In this document: positions 1 to 7,014 of the stretch, piece after piece
Position numbering within the stretch: the first letter of the stretch is position 1
Layout: every line of letters starts with the position of its first letter
DNA from: JAHDCC01 sp964551835
Lineage (GTDB): Bacteria > Actinomycetota > Acidimicrobiia > Acidimicrobiales > SZUA-35
NCBI GenBank assembly: GCA_964551835.1
Contig: CAZKEM010000064.1
Coordinates: 1-23,474 of the forward strand
Reading direction: 5' to 3'
DNA length: 23,474 bases
Position numbers and translations under genes: made by a program
Notes under the pieces: model-generated
Databases searched by the model: none
The model's input: only the letters and a program-made list of their open reading frames with translations
What the model was told of the DNA's origin: nothing

Positions 1-45
1 GACGAACACAACACATTCTACTTTCACGCGCAAAAGCCCGACTGA
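1..45 (+). CDS. Possible 3' end of a gene entering from the left
   Basis: Frame 1 is open from the first base to a TGA at 43-45 and encodes 14 residues (DEHNTFYFHAQKPD). This could be the C-terminus of a gene that begins outside the window. Fourteen codons are too few to identify a family or to prove coding, so this is only a candidate. Confidence 0.22.
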   Translation, partial: DEHNTFYFHAQKPD

Positions 46-84
46 GCCCGCAACGATTCAACGCCTAAAGCTGCCGGTCGGCCA

Positions 85-270
85 CTAAAGTAATTGAGCG
101 GACCCGCTCGTCACGCCGCTTTTGCAGCTGGTCAAGCTGGCGCAGTTGCACACGTAGCCGCCCATGAACTCGGCGCTGCCGCCTACGCTATCAAAGCAGT
201 TCGTGCCGCCGCCCCAACAGGAGAAGAGACCGAAGCTGGCGAGAACGAATGCCAATGGCAGAGAGAACAA
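85..270 (-). CDS. Candidate small cysteine-rich lipoprotein (61 aa), doubtful
   Basis: This is a TTG-initiated reading frame of 61 codons. The N-terminus is hydrophobic (MFSLPLAFVLASFGLFSC) and ends at a Cys in a loose lipobox context (LFSC). Further Cys residues lie at about 25, 41, 43 and 49, and there are many Gly and Ser. An in-frame stop lies seven codons upstream, so the start cannot be far off. The only Shine-Dalgarno-like bases (GGAAG) abut the start codon with no proper spacing. It lies just downstream, on the same strand, of a decayed integrase fragment, inside the presumed mobile region. I do not recognise the sequence. It may be a real secreted peptide or a chance ORF. Confidence 0.2.
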   Translation of the reverse strand: MFSLPLAFVLASFGLFSCWGGGTNCFDSVGGSAEFMGGYVCNCASLTSCKSGVTSGSAQLL

Positions 271-349
271 CTTCCAGACGCCATCAGAGACCTAGTTTTA
301 GACGATCAACGTTTACGCAACAAGATCTGCTGGTCGGTGTTCAGTTAGT

Positions 350-418
350 TCAGGTTCCAGAATCAAATGTCTTTGACGCTACAACGTCGACCGCTGCTTT
401 CGCTATGGCCGGAGTGAC
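350..418 (-). pseudogene. Remnant of a tyrosine recombinase C-terminus
   Basis: Read on the minus strand, this stretch encodes VTPAIAKAAVDVVASKTFDS. It matches the last 20 residues of the intact integrase at 930-2069 (VTPAIAKEAADVVASKIFDS) at 17 of 20 positions. The DNA similarity continues a few bases past the intact gene's stop: GAACCTGAAC here against GAACCTAAAC there. The intact stop codon is lost here through a two-base difference, and reading ends at a TGA at 350-352. Upstream of the V-T-P the match ends: the catalytic LYSH segment is absent and an in-frame TAG closes the frame near 450. It is therefore a 3' fragment of a second, diverged integrase, probably left by an earlier element. 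Confidence 0.65.
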
Positions 419-495
419 GACTTCGCAAAGTACAAACAGAATCAGCCACTAAGAGCATCCACCACTCAACCTATTGTGTCGTTTATTGTTGAAGC

Positions 496-918
496 ATGAA
501 CTTTGAAGAAGATGTGTTGCCTCTACTAATCGAAATGTCAAAGGACGAATCCGAAGACGGCTTTAGAGTCTTTCAATTTTTGAAGAATCAAGGTATGAGC
601 GGTCCAAAAATTAATCGCTGGGTTGGAATGTTGCTGGACGACGGTTACATAACAGCCGATTACCAGAAGAACGGGATGGGTCATTACGCTATTTTCGCGA
701 ATGCCCAAATTACGCCGAAAGGGCTACGTCAGCTTAATCTATGGCCTTCAGATGAGGAGCGAGCACTGTTCCTTGTCGGAAAAATAGCTGACACTCTCGA
801 TGCAATGAGTAGCGCCGAAGAACAGCCAGCAGAAAAGACCAAGCTCAAAGCCGCAGCTGGTGTTTTGCGAGATAGCGCTATCTCTATTGGAGCCGGAATT
901 CTGACAAGTCAACTCTGA
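496..918 (+). CDS. Small hypothetical protein with winged-helix-like N-terminus (140 aa)
   Basis: I do not recognise the family. Residues 1 to about 85 alternate short helices with a strand-turn-strand segment (FRVFQFLKNQGMSG, then INRWVGMLLDDGYITAD, then GHYAIFANAQITPKGLRQL). This is the pattern of a small winged helix, where 'LDDGYI' and 'ITPKG' are typical of recognition helix plus wing. The last 45 residues are Ala/Glu/Lys-rich and end in a short apolar segment (AISIGAGILTSQL) resembling C-termini of small accessory proteins on mobile elements. The start is ATG, with only a weak GAAG upstream. It converges on the integrase gene with an 11-bp gap and sits between that gene and an integrase remnant, so it is probably element cargo. 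A regulatory role is inference. Confidence 0.65.
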   Translation: MNFEEDVLPLLIEMSKDESEDGFRVFQFLKNQGMSGPKINRWVGMLLDDGYITADYQKNGMGHYAIFANAQITPKGLRQLNLWPSDEERALFLVGKIADTLDAMSSAEEQPAEKTKLKAAAGVLRDSAISIGAGILTSQL

Positions 919-929
919 CGTTTAGGTTC

Positions 930-2069
930 TCAGGAGTCGAATATCTTCGAGGCCACAACGTCGGCTGCTTCTTTGGCTATCGCTGGGGTTACATGGGAGT
1001 ACAAGTCGAGGGTTATTCCGACGCTGGCGTGGCCGAGTCGTTCTGATACGACTTTGGGATGCATCCCGGCTTTCAGCGCTAGCGTTGCGTACGAGTGACG
1101 CATGTCGTGTAACCGGATTTTAGGTAGACCTGATTGGCGGACCTTACGGGCGAAGTCGGTTGAGAACCAGTCCGGGTTGACAAGGTTGCCTAGTTCGTCA
1201 CGGAACACCAGATCGTTATCGTTATTCCAGTCGTCGCCTGCGGTTCGTTTCTCTTTCTGCTGACCGATCAAATGCTGCTGTAACAAATTATTCGTCTGCT
1301 CGTCAAGATAGACAACTCGACGGCTCCCGCTTGTCTTCGTAGACTTGATTACAGGCCGATAGCCGACCGTGGTGATAGTCTGCGCAACGCTCAACATCGA
1401 TGCATCGAAATCAATATCGCCCCAACGGAGGCCCATCAATTCAGCTCTTCTCATACCAGTCGTCGCAGCAAGCACAAACGCAGCGTAAAGACGATCTTCT
1501 CTGATCGACTGAAAGAACTCAGCCAGTTGATGACTGTTCCACGTCTTGCGATCCGATGGTTTCGACTTCGGAGGTTTCGCCGAAGCCGCCACATTGCGAG
1601 TCACAACACCCAGTCGGACACCATCAGCAAGCGATTTACGCAACACAATGTGAGAATTACGGACAGTCTTCGCCGCTAACGGTCCGCCGTTCTTCGCCCC
1701 GGTCGCTGTCAGGTCAGCATAAAGCTTCTCCACATCGGCCACCGTCAACGCTTGCAACTTGCGTTTGCCGATAAATCGAGTAATCCGCTCAACCGCCGTC
1801 TTGTAAGTCGACCAAGTGGTTTCTTCTAGCTGGTTTTGCTGTTGCTCCAACCACTGACTCAGGTACGTCGCAACGGTCACCGAGTCTTTCGAGACCACGG
1901 TGCCATCACGAATAGCAGCCAGCGCTTTCTCCAACGCTGCTTCGACTTCACGTTTTGTGCGGAAACCCTGCTTCTTCGTCTGACGACGCTTGCCTGTCGC
2001 CGGGTCGGGGCCGAGATCGACAATGTAGCCATAGGAGCTATTGCGTTTGAAGATCGATCCTCTGGCCAC
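930..2069 (-). CDS. Tyrosine-type site-specific recombinase (integrase)
   Basis: This integrase (379 aa) would catalyse recombination between element and chromosomal attachment sites through a 3'-phosphotyrosine intermediate. Residues 1 to about 55 form an Arm-DNA-binding domain (GYIVDLGPDPATGKRRQ and following basic helix). Residues about 65-155 form the core-binding SAM-like domain. Residues about 175-370 form the catalytic domain. All catalytic residues are visible: R207 (TGMRRAEL), K245 (KSTKTSG hairpin), H321 and R324 (HDMRH), H347 (LGHAS) and the nucleophile Y357 (LDLYSHV). The length is typical for actinobacterial integrative elements and phages. The start is GTG with a poor ribosome-binding site; an in-frame TAG lies just upstream. 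The gene is transcribed away from the 3' end of a tRNA-Leu gene about 110 bp upstream, the usual arrangement for an element integrated into a tRNA. The element should extend leftwards. Confidence 0.93.
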   Translation of the reverse strand: MARGSIFKRNSSYGYIVDLGPDPATGKRRQTKKQGFRTKREVEAALEKALAAIRDGTVVSKDSVTVATYLSQWLEQQQNQLEETTWSTYKTAVERITRFIGKRKLQALTVADVEKLYADLTATGAKNGGPLAAKTVRNSHIVLRKSLADGVRLGVVTRNVAASAKPPKSKPSDRKTWNSHQLAEFFQSIREDRLYAAFVLAATTGMRRAELMGLRWGDIDFDASMLSVAQTITTVGYRPVIKSTKTSGSRRVVYLDEQTNNLLQQHLIGQQKEKRTAGDDWNNDNDLVFRDELGNLVNPDWFSTDFARKVRQSGLPKIRLHDMRHSYATLALKAGMHPKVVSERLGHASVGITLDLYSHVTPAIAKEAADVVASKIFDS

Positions 2070-2086
2070 AGTTAAACTCTAGCACC

Positions 2087-2135
2087 TGTGACCGTTTTGT
2101 GACCGCCACCCCATTTTGTGACCGTTTGAGGTGAC
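2087..2135. repeat. Short direct repeats (TGTGACCG) upstream of the integrase
   Basis: The octamer TGTGACCG occurs at 2087-2094, 2098-2105 and 2117-2124. The last two copies share the longer TTTTGTGACCG. A partial copy, GTGAC, lies at 2131-2135. All have the same orientation, with unit starts 11, 19 and about 13 bp apart. The array fills the gap between the integrase start and the tRNA-Leu 3' end. This is where integrase arm-type sites or an operator of the integrase promoter would be expected. The role is inference. Confidence 0.55.
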
Positions 2136-2177
2136 TCACCGAAACCGCTTTTTGTAGCGTTTTCCCTGGTGAGAGTG

Positions 2178-2263
2178 TGCCCGGGATGGGACTTGAACCC
2201 ATACGAAGTTTTACCTTCCGAGGGGTTTAAGCCCTCTGCGTCTACCGATTCCGCCACCCGGGC
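2178..2263 (-). tRNA. tRNA-Leu (anticodon UAA)
   Basis: This is a class II tRNA of 86 nt. The acceptor stem is GCCCGGG with CCCGGGC, followed by discriminator A. The D arm is GCG-CGC around a loop containing GGTAGA. The anticodon stem is GAGGG/CCCTC with loop CTTAAAC, placing TAA at the anticodon. The long variable arm is typical of Leu/Ser, with a GAAG/CTTC stem. The T arm is ATGGG/CCCAT with loop TTCAAGT. The CCA end is not encoded (CAC follows). It would read UUA and UUG codons. Its 3' end faces the integrase gene, so it is the probable integration site. Confidence 0.96.
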
Positions 2264-2403
2264 AGGTCGCAGTTTTCTCAATCGACTGCTATGAACCTAG
2301 CGGCAATCGTAGCGCTCTAAAACGAATTCGCCGAAAGGTCGGGCGCAGGGTATCGCCTGATCCAGGTTCGATGAGACTCAGGTTGGTTGAGCGTGCAGCG
2401 TCG

Positions 2404-3315
2404 TTAAGCCCCGGAGTCGTTTTCGGACGGCTCTTTTGCTCGTTTACTGTTTGCAACCACGATCCCTGCGGCGATCAACAAAAACGACAAGAAGTGATAA
2501 GGCTTCGGGGTTTCGCCGAGCCACAGCGCCGACAGCACTGCGGCAAATACCGGAGTTAAGTTTATAAAGAATCCGGAAAGGGCTGGACTTCCCTTGACCA
2601 CGCCGATGCCCCAACACCAGTATGCAACTAGGGCTGGTCCGACAGCGATATAGGCGACGGCTGCTGGCACTGACCAGCTCCAGATCAGGCGCTGGTCTGT
2701 CAGCACAAATTCGGCTCCCGAACTTAACGTCACCCAGAACAGTCCGAACAAGATTTGCAGCAAGAGATAGTCGGCCCAGTTCCAGTCAGGGCGAGCCTGC
2801 CCTTTCATGGATTCTGGAGGTCTCGCGAGGGTCCAACTATAAGTACACCATGCTGCGGTGGCGACCAGCATTAAGACATCGCCGGCAACAAAATCAACAT
2901 CGGTTAGGGTGGCTAAGTCGCCTCGGGACAGCGTGATTCCGACGCCGGAAATGGATAAGGCGACGCCAGCGGCCTGACGCCCCGTTACGGGTTCGTTATA
3001 CAGCAGCGCTCCGAAACTGAGCATCCAGATAGGAGTGCTTGATGCTATAAGGGTGACGTTGATCGGTGAGCTGGTCGCTAAAGCTAAATACTGCAGTGAG
3101 TTATAAACGCCAATTGCCAGAAGGCCGGTCCAAAGAAAGTGTTTCCATCGGCCATCTTCAAAAATTTGCCGCCACTTGAGCAGCGAACGCCATGCGAAGG
3201 GCAGCAGAAGAAAAAAGGCCGTCCACCATCGCAAGGTGTTGAGCATCATCGGGGGCACTGAACCTACTAGGAGGCTGCCTATGATGGCATTTGACGCCCA
3301 CAACAAAGGTGGCAA
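2404..3315 (-). CDS. EamA/DMT-family drug/metabolite transporter
   Basis: This 303-residue protein has about ten hydrophobic segments arranged as two EamA halves. The second half ends in the typical final helices (PVFAAVLSALWLGETPKPYHFLSFLLIAAGIVVANS) followed by a basic cytoplasmic tail. The first half carries the family hallmarks LLWASNAIIG near the N-terminus and ASSTPIWMLSFGALLYNEPVTGRQAAGVALSISGV. Members export or import small metabolites such as amino acids; the substrate cannot be told from sequence. The chosen start is TTG at 3313-3315, because the frame is closed by TAG at 3358-3360 with no ATG or GTG between. An ATG at 3377-3379 in another frame reads 24 hydrophilic codons towards the same point, so a frameshifted, longer N-terminus is possible but unproven. 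Confidence 0.88.
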   Translation of the reverse strand: MPPLLWASNAIIGSLLVGSVPPMMLNTLRWWTAFFLLLPFAWRSLLKWRQIFEDGRWKHFLWTGLLAIGVYNSLQYLALATSSPINVTLIASSTPIWMLSFGALLYNEPVTGRQAAGVALSISGVGITLSRGDLATLTDVDFVAGDVLMLVATAAWCTYSWTLARPPESMKGQARPDWNWADYLLLQILFGLFWVTLSSGAEFVLTDQRLIWSWSVPAAVAYIAVGPALVAYWCWGIGVVKGSPALSGFFINLTPVFAAVLSALWLGETPKPYHFLSFLLIAAGIVVANSKRAKEPSENDSGA

Positions 3316-3340
3316 CGTCAGATAGGGAATTAGTCGTAGT

Positions 3341-3371
3341 GGTATCAGAATTCGATTCTAACTCTGATACC
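3341..3371 (-). promoter_or_regulatory. Candidate promoter/operator of the EamA transporter gene
   Basis: A perfect 9-bp inverted repeat, GGTATCAGA (3341-3349) and TCTGATACC (3363-3371), is separated by 13 bp. The spacer contains a minus-strand -10-like hexamer TAGAAT (3355-3360), five of six matching TATAAT. The arms thus flank a possible -10 box about 26 nt upstream of the TTG start, as expected for the operator of a dimeric repressor. No convincing -35 box is visible. Without a U-tract it is unlikely to be a terminator. Confidence 0.4.
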
Positions 3372-3406
3372 AGGGTCATGATGGGGAATTTATCTAGCGG
3401 AAACAG

Positions 3407-3844
3407 TCAGCGCTCTAGTATGAACTTTCGATACATTGGCTCTCCGACCAAACGGGCGTAAACAGCGAGGGTTCCTAGCTGGAGAAAAACCCCCAAGAAC
3501 TTGGCGGCAGTGAAAAACCCGCCTGGTTTGATCTCGTCGAGACTCCTCGAAAGAGCGTCCCGCTGCTGATCTTCGGACGGGCCGTACAAACAAGTCGCAG
3601 TCACCCGGTTAAAAATGCCGTCTGTATTGACTTGGTCGACGCTTGTCAGCGGGTGGTCGATGTCGAACCCATGGCTAGCACACGCTTCGCGGACAGCGAG
3701 CGAGTCGATAGGTGCGACGAACAGTTGGCGGATGAGAAACACGGCGACTATTGCTCCTGTAACAACCAAGGCAAATCTCAGCCAGAAGATTGTATCTCGC
3801 CCGCTGAAATCGGCCATAATTTTCTCGCCAAAACTGTCAGTCAT
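3407..3844 (-). CDS. Small membrane protein of unknown function (145 aa)
   Basis: I do not recognise a family. The first hydrophobic segment (about residues 18-38: FWLRFALVVTGAIVAVFLIRQLF) is followed by an extracytoplasmic stretch of roughly 65 residues with two Cys (EACASHGF and ATCLYGP). A second, weaker hydrophobic segment (AAKFLGVFLQLGTLAVYARLV) ends in a short basic tail. The two Cys could form a disulphide outside the cell. I chose the ATG at 3842-3844 (MTDSFGEK). An ATG at 3815-3817 (MADFSGRD) is an equally good alternative, preceded by a weak GCGAG. It lies between an unrecognised gene upstream and the EamA gene downstream on the same strand, with gaps of about 90 bp. Confidence 0.6.
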   Translation of the reverse strand: MTDSFGEKIMADFSGRDTIFWLRFALVVTGAIVAVFLIRQLFVAPIDSLAVREACASHGFDIDHPLTSVDQVNTDGIFNRVTATCLYGPSEDQQRDALSRSLDEIKPGGFFTAAKFLGVFLQLGTLAVYARLVGEPMYRKFILER

Positions 3845-3934
3845 CGCTAAACAACAGTAGCGGCTCAACCCAATGAGGATGGCCAAGGTCCTAAAACTCA
3901 ATCAACCAGAAACCCGACCGGGCCTTCAACGGAT

Positions 3935-4522
3935 TTATGCCGCAACTGGGCTGACCATGATTTGCGCCGATTCTTCAGTGGTCGGTTTGCTAGCTATCTC
4001 CGAGGTAGCGTCTATGTTTGTCCTATCGTTCGACAGTTCGACTTGGGTTGGTGCGGCGACGGTATCGGCGGAAATCGACAGCCATAGAGCGTCGCGCAAG
4101 CGAGACGCCTCGGCAAATTCTAGGGACGTTGAAGCGACGACGCCTTCGATCATGTCGGCAGAAACCGCTAGCCGATATCGACCCCGGACGACGACAGCAA
4201 CAGTGATCGAGTTGTCCTGATTTCGGCGGATCGACCGGGATATGCCGGGAAGGTCTGGCGGGCTTCGAAACGAAGGGCAGTCGACCCCTTGTGTCTGCGC
4301 CGCCGCGGTCAGTTGGCGGGCCATTAACGCAAAGTCAAGAGCGGTCACACCTTCAAACCGGTTATCGACCGCGCTGGTATGTTGCGGGAGCAGAACCCCA
4401 GGGGTTGCCTGAGGTTCTGCCGGTGTCGCGTGAATAGAACGCTGCTCAGCCATATTTCCGTCGGATTCTTGGCGGGACCGCACGGACCGTTGCCGTATAT
4501 GCTGGCTTCGTTGACTACTCAT
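3935..4522 (-). CDS. Uncharacterised protein, probably actinobacterial family (195 aa)
   Basis: The ATG at 4520-4522 has a clear ribosome-binding site (GAAGG about 5 nt upstream), so a longer frame reading back to 4600 is not needed. The N-terminal 60 residues are polar and low in complexity (Gln, Arg, Ser, Pro), probably disordered. Residues about 65-140 form a compact core: a helix (LDFALMARQLTAAAQTQG), a conserved-looking FRSPPDLPGISRSIRR, two short strands (ITVAVVVRGRYRLAVSADMIEGVVAS), then another helix. The C-terminal 40 residues are again polar. The core looks like a family I associate with actinobacterial genomes but cannot name. It has no signal peptide or membrane segment, so it is probably cytoplasmic. 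It is the first gene of a three-gene minus-strand run. Confidence 0.7.
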   Translation of the reverse strand: MSSQRSQHIRQRSVRSRQESDGNMAEQRSIHATPAEPQATPGVLLPQHTSAVDNRFEGVTALDFALMARQLTAAAQTQGVDCPSFRSPPDLPGISRSIRRNQDNSITVAVVVRGRYRLAVSADMIEGVVASTSLEFAEASRLRDALWLSISADTVAAPTQVELSNDRTNIDATSEIASKPTTEESAQIMVSPVAA

Positions 4523-5044
4523 GTCACCTTCTCTGCTCCACACAACTAAGTATGCGGAATCGCTGTGACAGCGAGCGACGTTGAAGCCGAACCTCGCCAT
4601 TGTGTCGAAGTGTTCACGTTGGTTGTTGGCATGGCTCCCGGCCCCAATGCTAGATGCCGTCTACCAGCCTCTGAGCGTTCCCTTGCCTGGCGGCGGAAGC
4701 AACTTCGCTTGACACAACAGACTTTCCAATAGGGGCGGTCGAGATACTCGCAAGCTTGAGATGCTGAATTCCGAAGGGTATGCCGATGATGGTTACGAAC
4801 CCATCACCACACCACCGAAAACAAACCAAATCAGGTTGCCAATTGCCTTCATCTCTTGCACCTTTGCTTCGTTCGAACTCGCGTTTAGGGAGCGTCCGGT
4901 CTTGTGTGGAAAGTAGCACTTCTGTGGCCGGCAAGCGAAGATAGTGCAAAACTTAACCAGTCGTTTGCAGTGATTTAGATGTAGGTTGTAGGCTAATGGG
5001 CTGCCTGATACCCGATTACCGTTTATGGAGACTACAGTCGCTGT
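4523..5044. other. Divergent intergenic region, 522 bp, no convincing gene
   Basis: This gap separates the unrecognised minus-strand gene from the plus-strand ABC exporter operon, so it must hold promoters in both directions. A TTG-initiated minus-strand frame at 4650-4949 (99 codons) has no ribosome-binding site and no recognisable fold, and I do not call it. Before the exporter there is a weak TTGCAG (4965-4970) and TAGGCT (4989-4994), spaced 18 bp, a poor sigma-70-like candidate. GGAG at 5027-5030 lies rather far (14 nt) from the exporter start. Confidence 0.5.
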
Positions 5045-6145
5045 ATGAGTGCAATAGTTGAGGTAGAGGGCTTACAAAAAGTCTATAGACGAATCGGAGG
5101 GGGCGAGGTCGTAGCTGTTCGAGGGCTAGACCTTATCCTCGGAACACCCGGCACAGTTCATGGCTTTCTTGGCCCGAATGGGTCGGGAAAGACAACGACT
5201 ATCCGTTGTCTTCTGGGTCTTGTCCGACCGACCGGTGGCGAGACACGAGTGTTCGGCGTAGAAAGCAAGAACTTCGCCAAGGTAGCGGGCCGGGTCGGCG
5301 CAATCGTCGAGAATCCCAAAATGTTTCCTAAGTTCTCCGGCTACAAGAATTTGAGTTTGCTAGCCCGGATGGGCAACGTCCCGAAGTCAGAGATTGACCG
5401 ACTCTTAGAAGTCGTCGGCCTTGCCGACCGGGGCGGCGACAGCTTCGAAAGCTACTCGCTCGGTATGAAACAACGGCTTGCGATCGCAGCTGCGCTGCTC
5501 AAGAACCCAGACCTCCTGATTCTCGATGAACCAGCCAACGGTCTTGACCCTGCCGGCATTGCCGAGATGCGGGTCTTGATTCGTTCGATCGCTGACGAAG
5601 GACGGGCTGTTCTTGTCTCCAGTCACCAGCTCGCTGAGATCGAACAAGTCTGCGACGAGGTAACGATCATCAGCAACGGTGCACTTGTTCAAACAGGTTC
5701 TCTCGACACCATTCGCTCACAGGCCGCATCCGATTCGGTGATTGTCACGATCGACGACCGAGCAGCTGCTGCGGCTGTTCTTCAACAAGCCGGGATCGTG
5801 ACTTCGGCATTGCCCCAGCCCGATGAGCTCAAAGTTGAAATAGCTCCAGAACGCAATGCCGAGGTCACTCGCATCTTGGCTGACAGCGGACGGTACCTGC
5901 GAGGTCTTCGAGTTGAACGGGCGACGTTGGAGCAGGCTTTCCTTAACCTGACTGGTGCACCCGGAAACGGCGAGCCACCTACTCACCAGCCTGGGCTGGC
6001 CCCTCAACAGCAGGCGCTGCCGCCCGGATTAACACCTCAACAACCTGGAACACCGAGTGAGCCGAATCTTGCCGACTTCCCGCCACCGCAAGCCAGCGCC
6101 CCCGCACCTCAAAGCCCACCGCCAGCCGACGGAGAAACGCAATGA
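5045..6145 (+). CDS. ABC-2 type exporter, ATP-binding protein
   Basis: This is the cytoplasmic ATPase subunit of an ABC-2 exporter (366 aa) that powers the permease encoded next. It has Walker A GPNGSGKTT (43-51), signature YSLGMKQR (137-144), Walker B LLILDEP (157-163), D-loop NGLD (165-168) and switch His194 (SSHQ). At the Q-loop position it has Glu (IVENPKMFP), common in the bacitracin/ABC-2 exporter branch. Residues about 215-303 form the small accessory domain seen in DrrA/CcmA-like proteins. Residues about 305-366 are an unusual Pro/Gln/Ala-rich low-complexity tail, absent from most family members. The stop overlaps the permease ATG (ATGA), implying translational coupling. The substrate could be a lipid, antibiotic or peptide; nothing in the window decides. 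Confidence 0.93.
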   Translation: MSAIVEVEGLQKVYRRIGGGEVVAVRGLDLILGTPGTVHGFLGPNGSGKTTTIRCLLGLVRPTGGETRVFGVESKNFAKVAGRVGAIVENPKMFPKFSGYKNLSLLARMGNVPKSEIDRLLEVVGLADRGGDSFESYSLGMKQRLAIAAALLKNPDLLILDEPANGLDPAGIAEMRVLIRSIADEGRAVLVSSHQLAEIEQVCDEVTIISNGALVQTGSLDTIRSQAASDSVIVTIDDRAAAAAVLQQAGIVTSALPQPDELKVEIAPERNAEVTRILADSGRYLRGLRVERATLEQAFLNLTGAPGNGEPPTHQPGLAPQQQALPPGLTPQQPGTPSEPNLADFPPPQASAPAPQSPPPADGETQ

Positions 6146-6984
6146 TCTCTTTAGTTCTAGCCGAGCAGCGACGCCTGCTTTCTCGCCGCATAACCCGCTT
6201 CTTCCCATTGATCCTGGCGACGTTGATGATCCTTGGCGGCATCCTTGCCATCGTGCTAATCAACGTCAATGACGGTTCGGTTGACTTTGTCAATGATCTC
6301 TTGGTTGCGGACACCGGTCCGTCCGAAGATGGTGTGCCTGATCAGGGCATACAGATTCTCTGGCCACTTGGTTTCCTTATTCCCATCATGGGGTTTGTCA
6401 TCGCCGCCTCCTACTTCGGCGCCGACGAAAGAGCCGGAATGATCGAACACCTACTCACCTGGGAACCAAGGCGTTGGCGGCTACTTCTGGCAAGAGCCAT
6501 ATCTGGGTCCTTTTGGATCTTTGTTATTTCAAGTCTTTTGTCTGCGTTGTTCGTCGGCGTTCTCTGGTCAATCGCTGCCGGAGCCGGGACGACAGATGGC
6601 ATGACATCGGAATTGTGGTCCATGGTTGGCGGTACGATCGTTCGATCAGGTATAACCGGTTCACTATTCTTTCTTCTCGGTCTCGGCTTCACTGTTCTAA
6701 TTAACAGTTCGATTGGTGCGATCGTCAGCTTCCTTATCTATGCATTCGTTGTGGAGTTGATAATCGGCAATATTCTACCGGTAGTTGGGTCTCGGCTTCC
6801 TATGACAAATGCGTCAACATTTGTTTTCGGCGCCGACCTATTTGTGACCCCCGGACCGTTTGATAGTGCCACCGAATCGTACATCCAACATGGCTATATA
6901 ATGGCTGGGATCATTGTCCTTATTTGGGGGCTGGTCATGCTCGGTGCCGCATTTGCACGATTCCAAACCCGAGACGTTGACTAG
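6142..6984 (+). CDS. ABC-2 type exporter, permease protein
   Basis: This membrane subunit (280 aa) pairs with the ATPase encoded just upstream, with which it shares a 4-bp ATGA overlap. About six hydrophobic segments are visible: residues about 17-38, 72-93, 125-144, 172-192, 194-216 and 255-275. The conserved ABC-2 coupling region between the second and third is clear (SYFGADERAGMIEHLLTWEPRRWRLLLAR): an acidic-Arg motif followed by a basic amphipathic helix on the cytoplasmic face. A loop of roughly 30 residues after the first segment would lie outside. The gene ends about 30 bp before a strong hairpin shared with the convergent rtcB gene. Confidence 0.88.
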   Translation: MISLVLAEQRRLLSRRITRFFPLILATLMILGGILAIVLINVNDGSVDFVNDLLVADTGPSEDGVPDQGIQILWPLGFLIPIMGFVIAASYFGADERAGMIEHLLTWEPRRWRLLLARAISGSFWIFVISSLLSALFVGVLWSIAAGAGTTDGMTSELWSMVGGTIVRSGITGSLFFLLGLGFTVLINSSIGAIVSFLIYAFVVELIIGNILPVVGSRLPMTNASTFVFGADLFVTPGPFDSATESYIQHGYIMAGIIVLIWGLVMLGAAFARFQTRDVD

Positions 6985-7014
6985 CTTGCCGATAGTCAGT
7001 GCCTAGCCGACTGC

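Noticed and set aside
94..348. Plus-strand open frame of 84 codons near the left edge
   Set aside because: Low-complexity Ala-rich translation, no ribosome-binding site, and it overlaps a minus-strand frame with a better signal-like start; not called.
2072..2281. Minus-strand open frame across the tRNA-Leu gene
   Set aside because: It simply reads through the tRNA and the repeat array; the tRNA explains the sequence.
4650..4949. Minus-strand frame of 99 codons with TTG start
   Set aside because: No Shine-Dalgarno, no domain, mixed composition and no support from neighbours; described only as part of the intergenic region.
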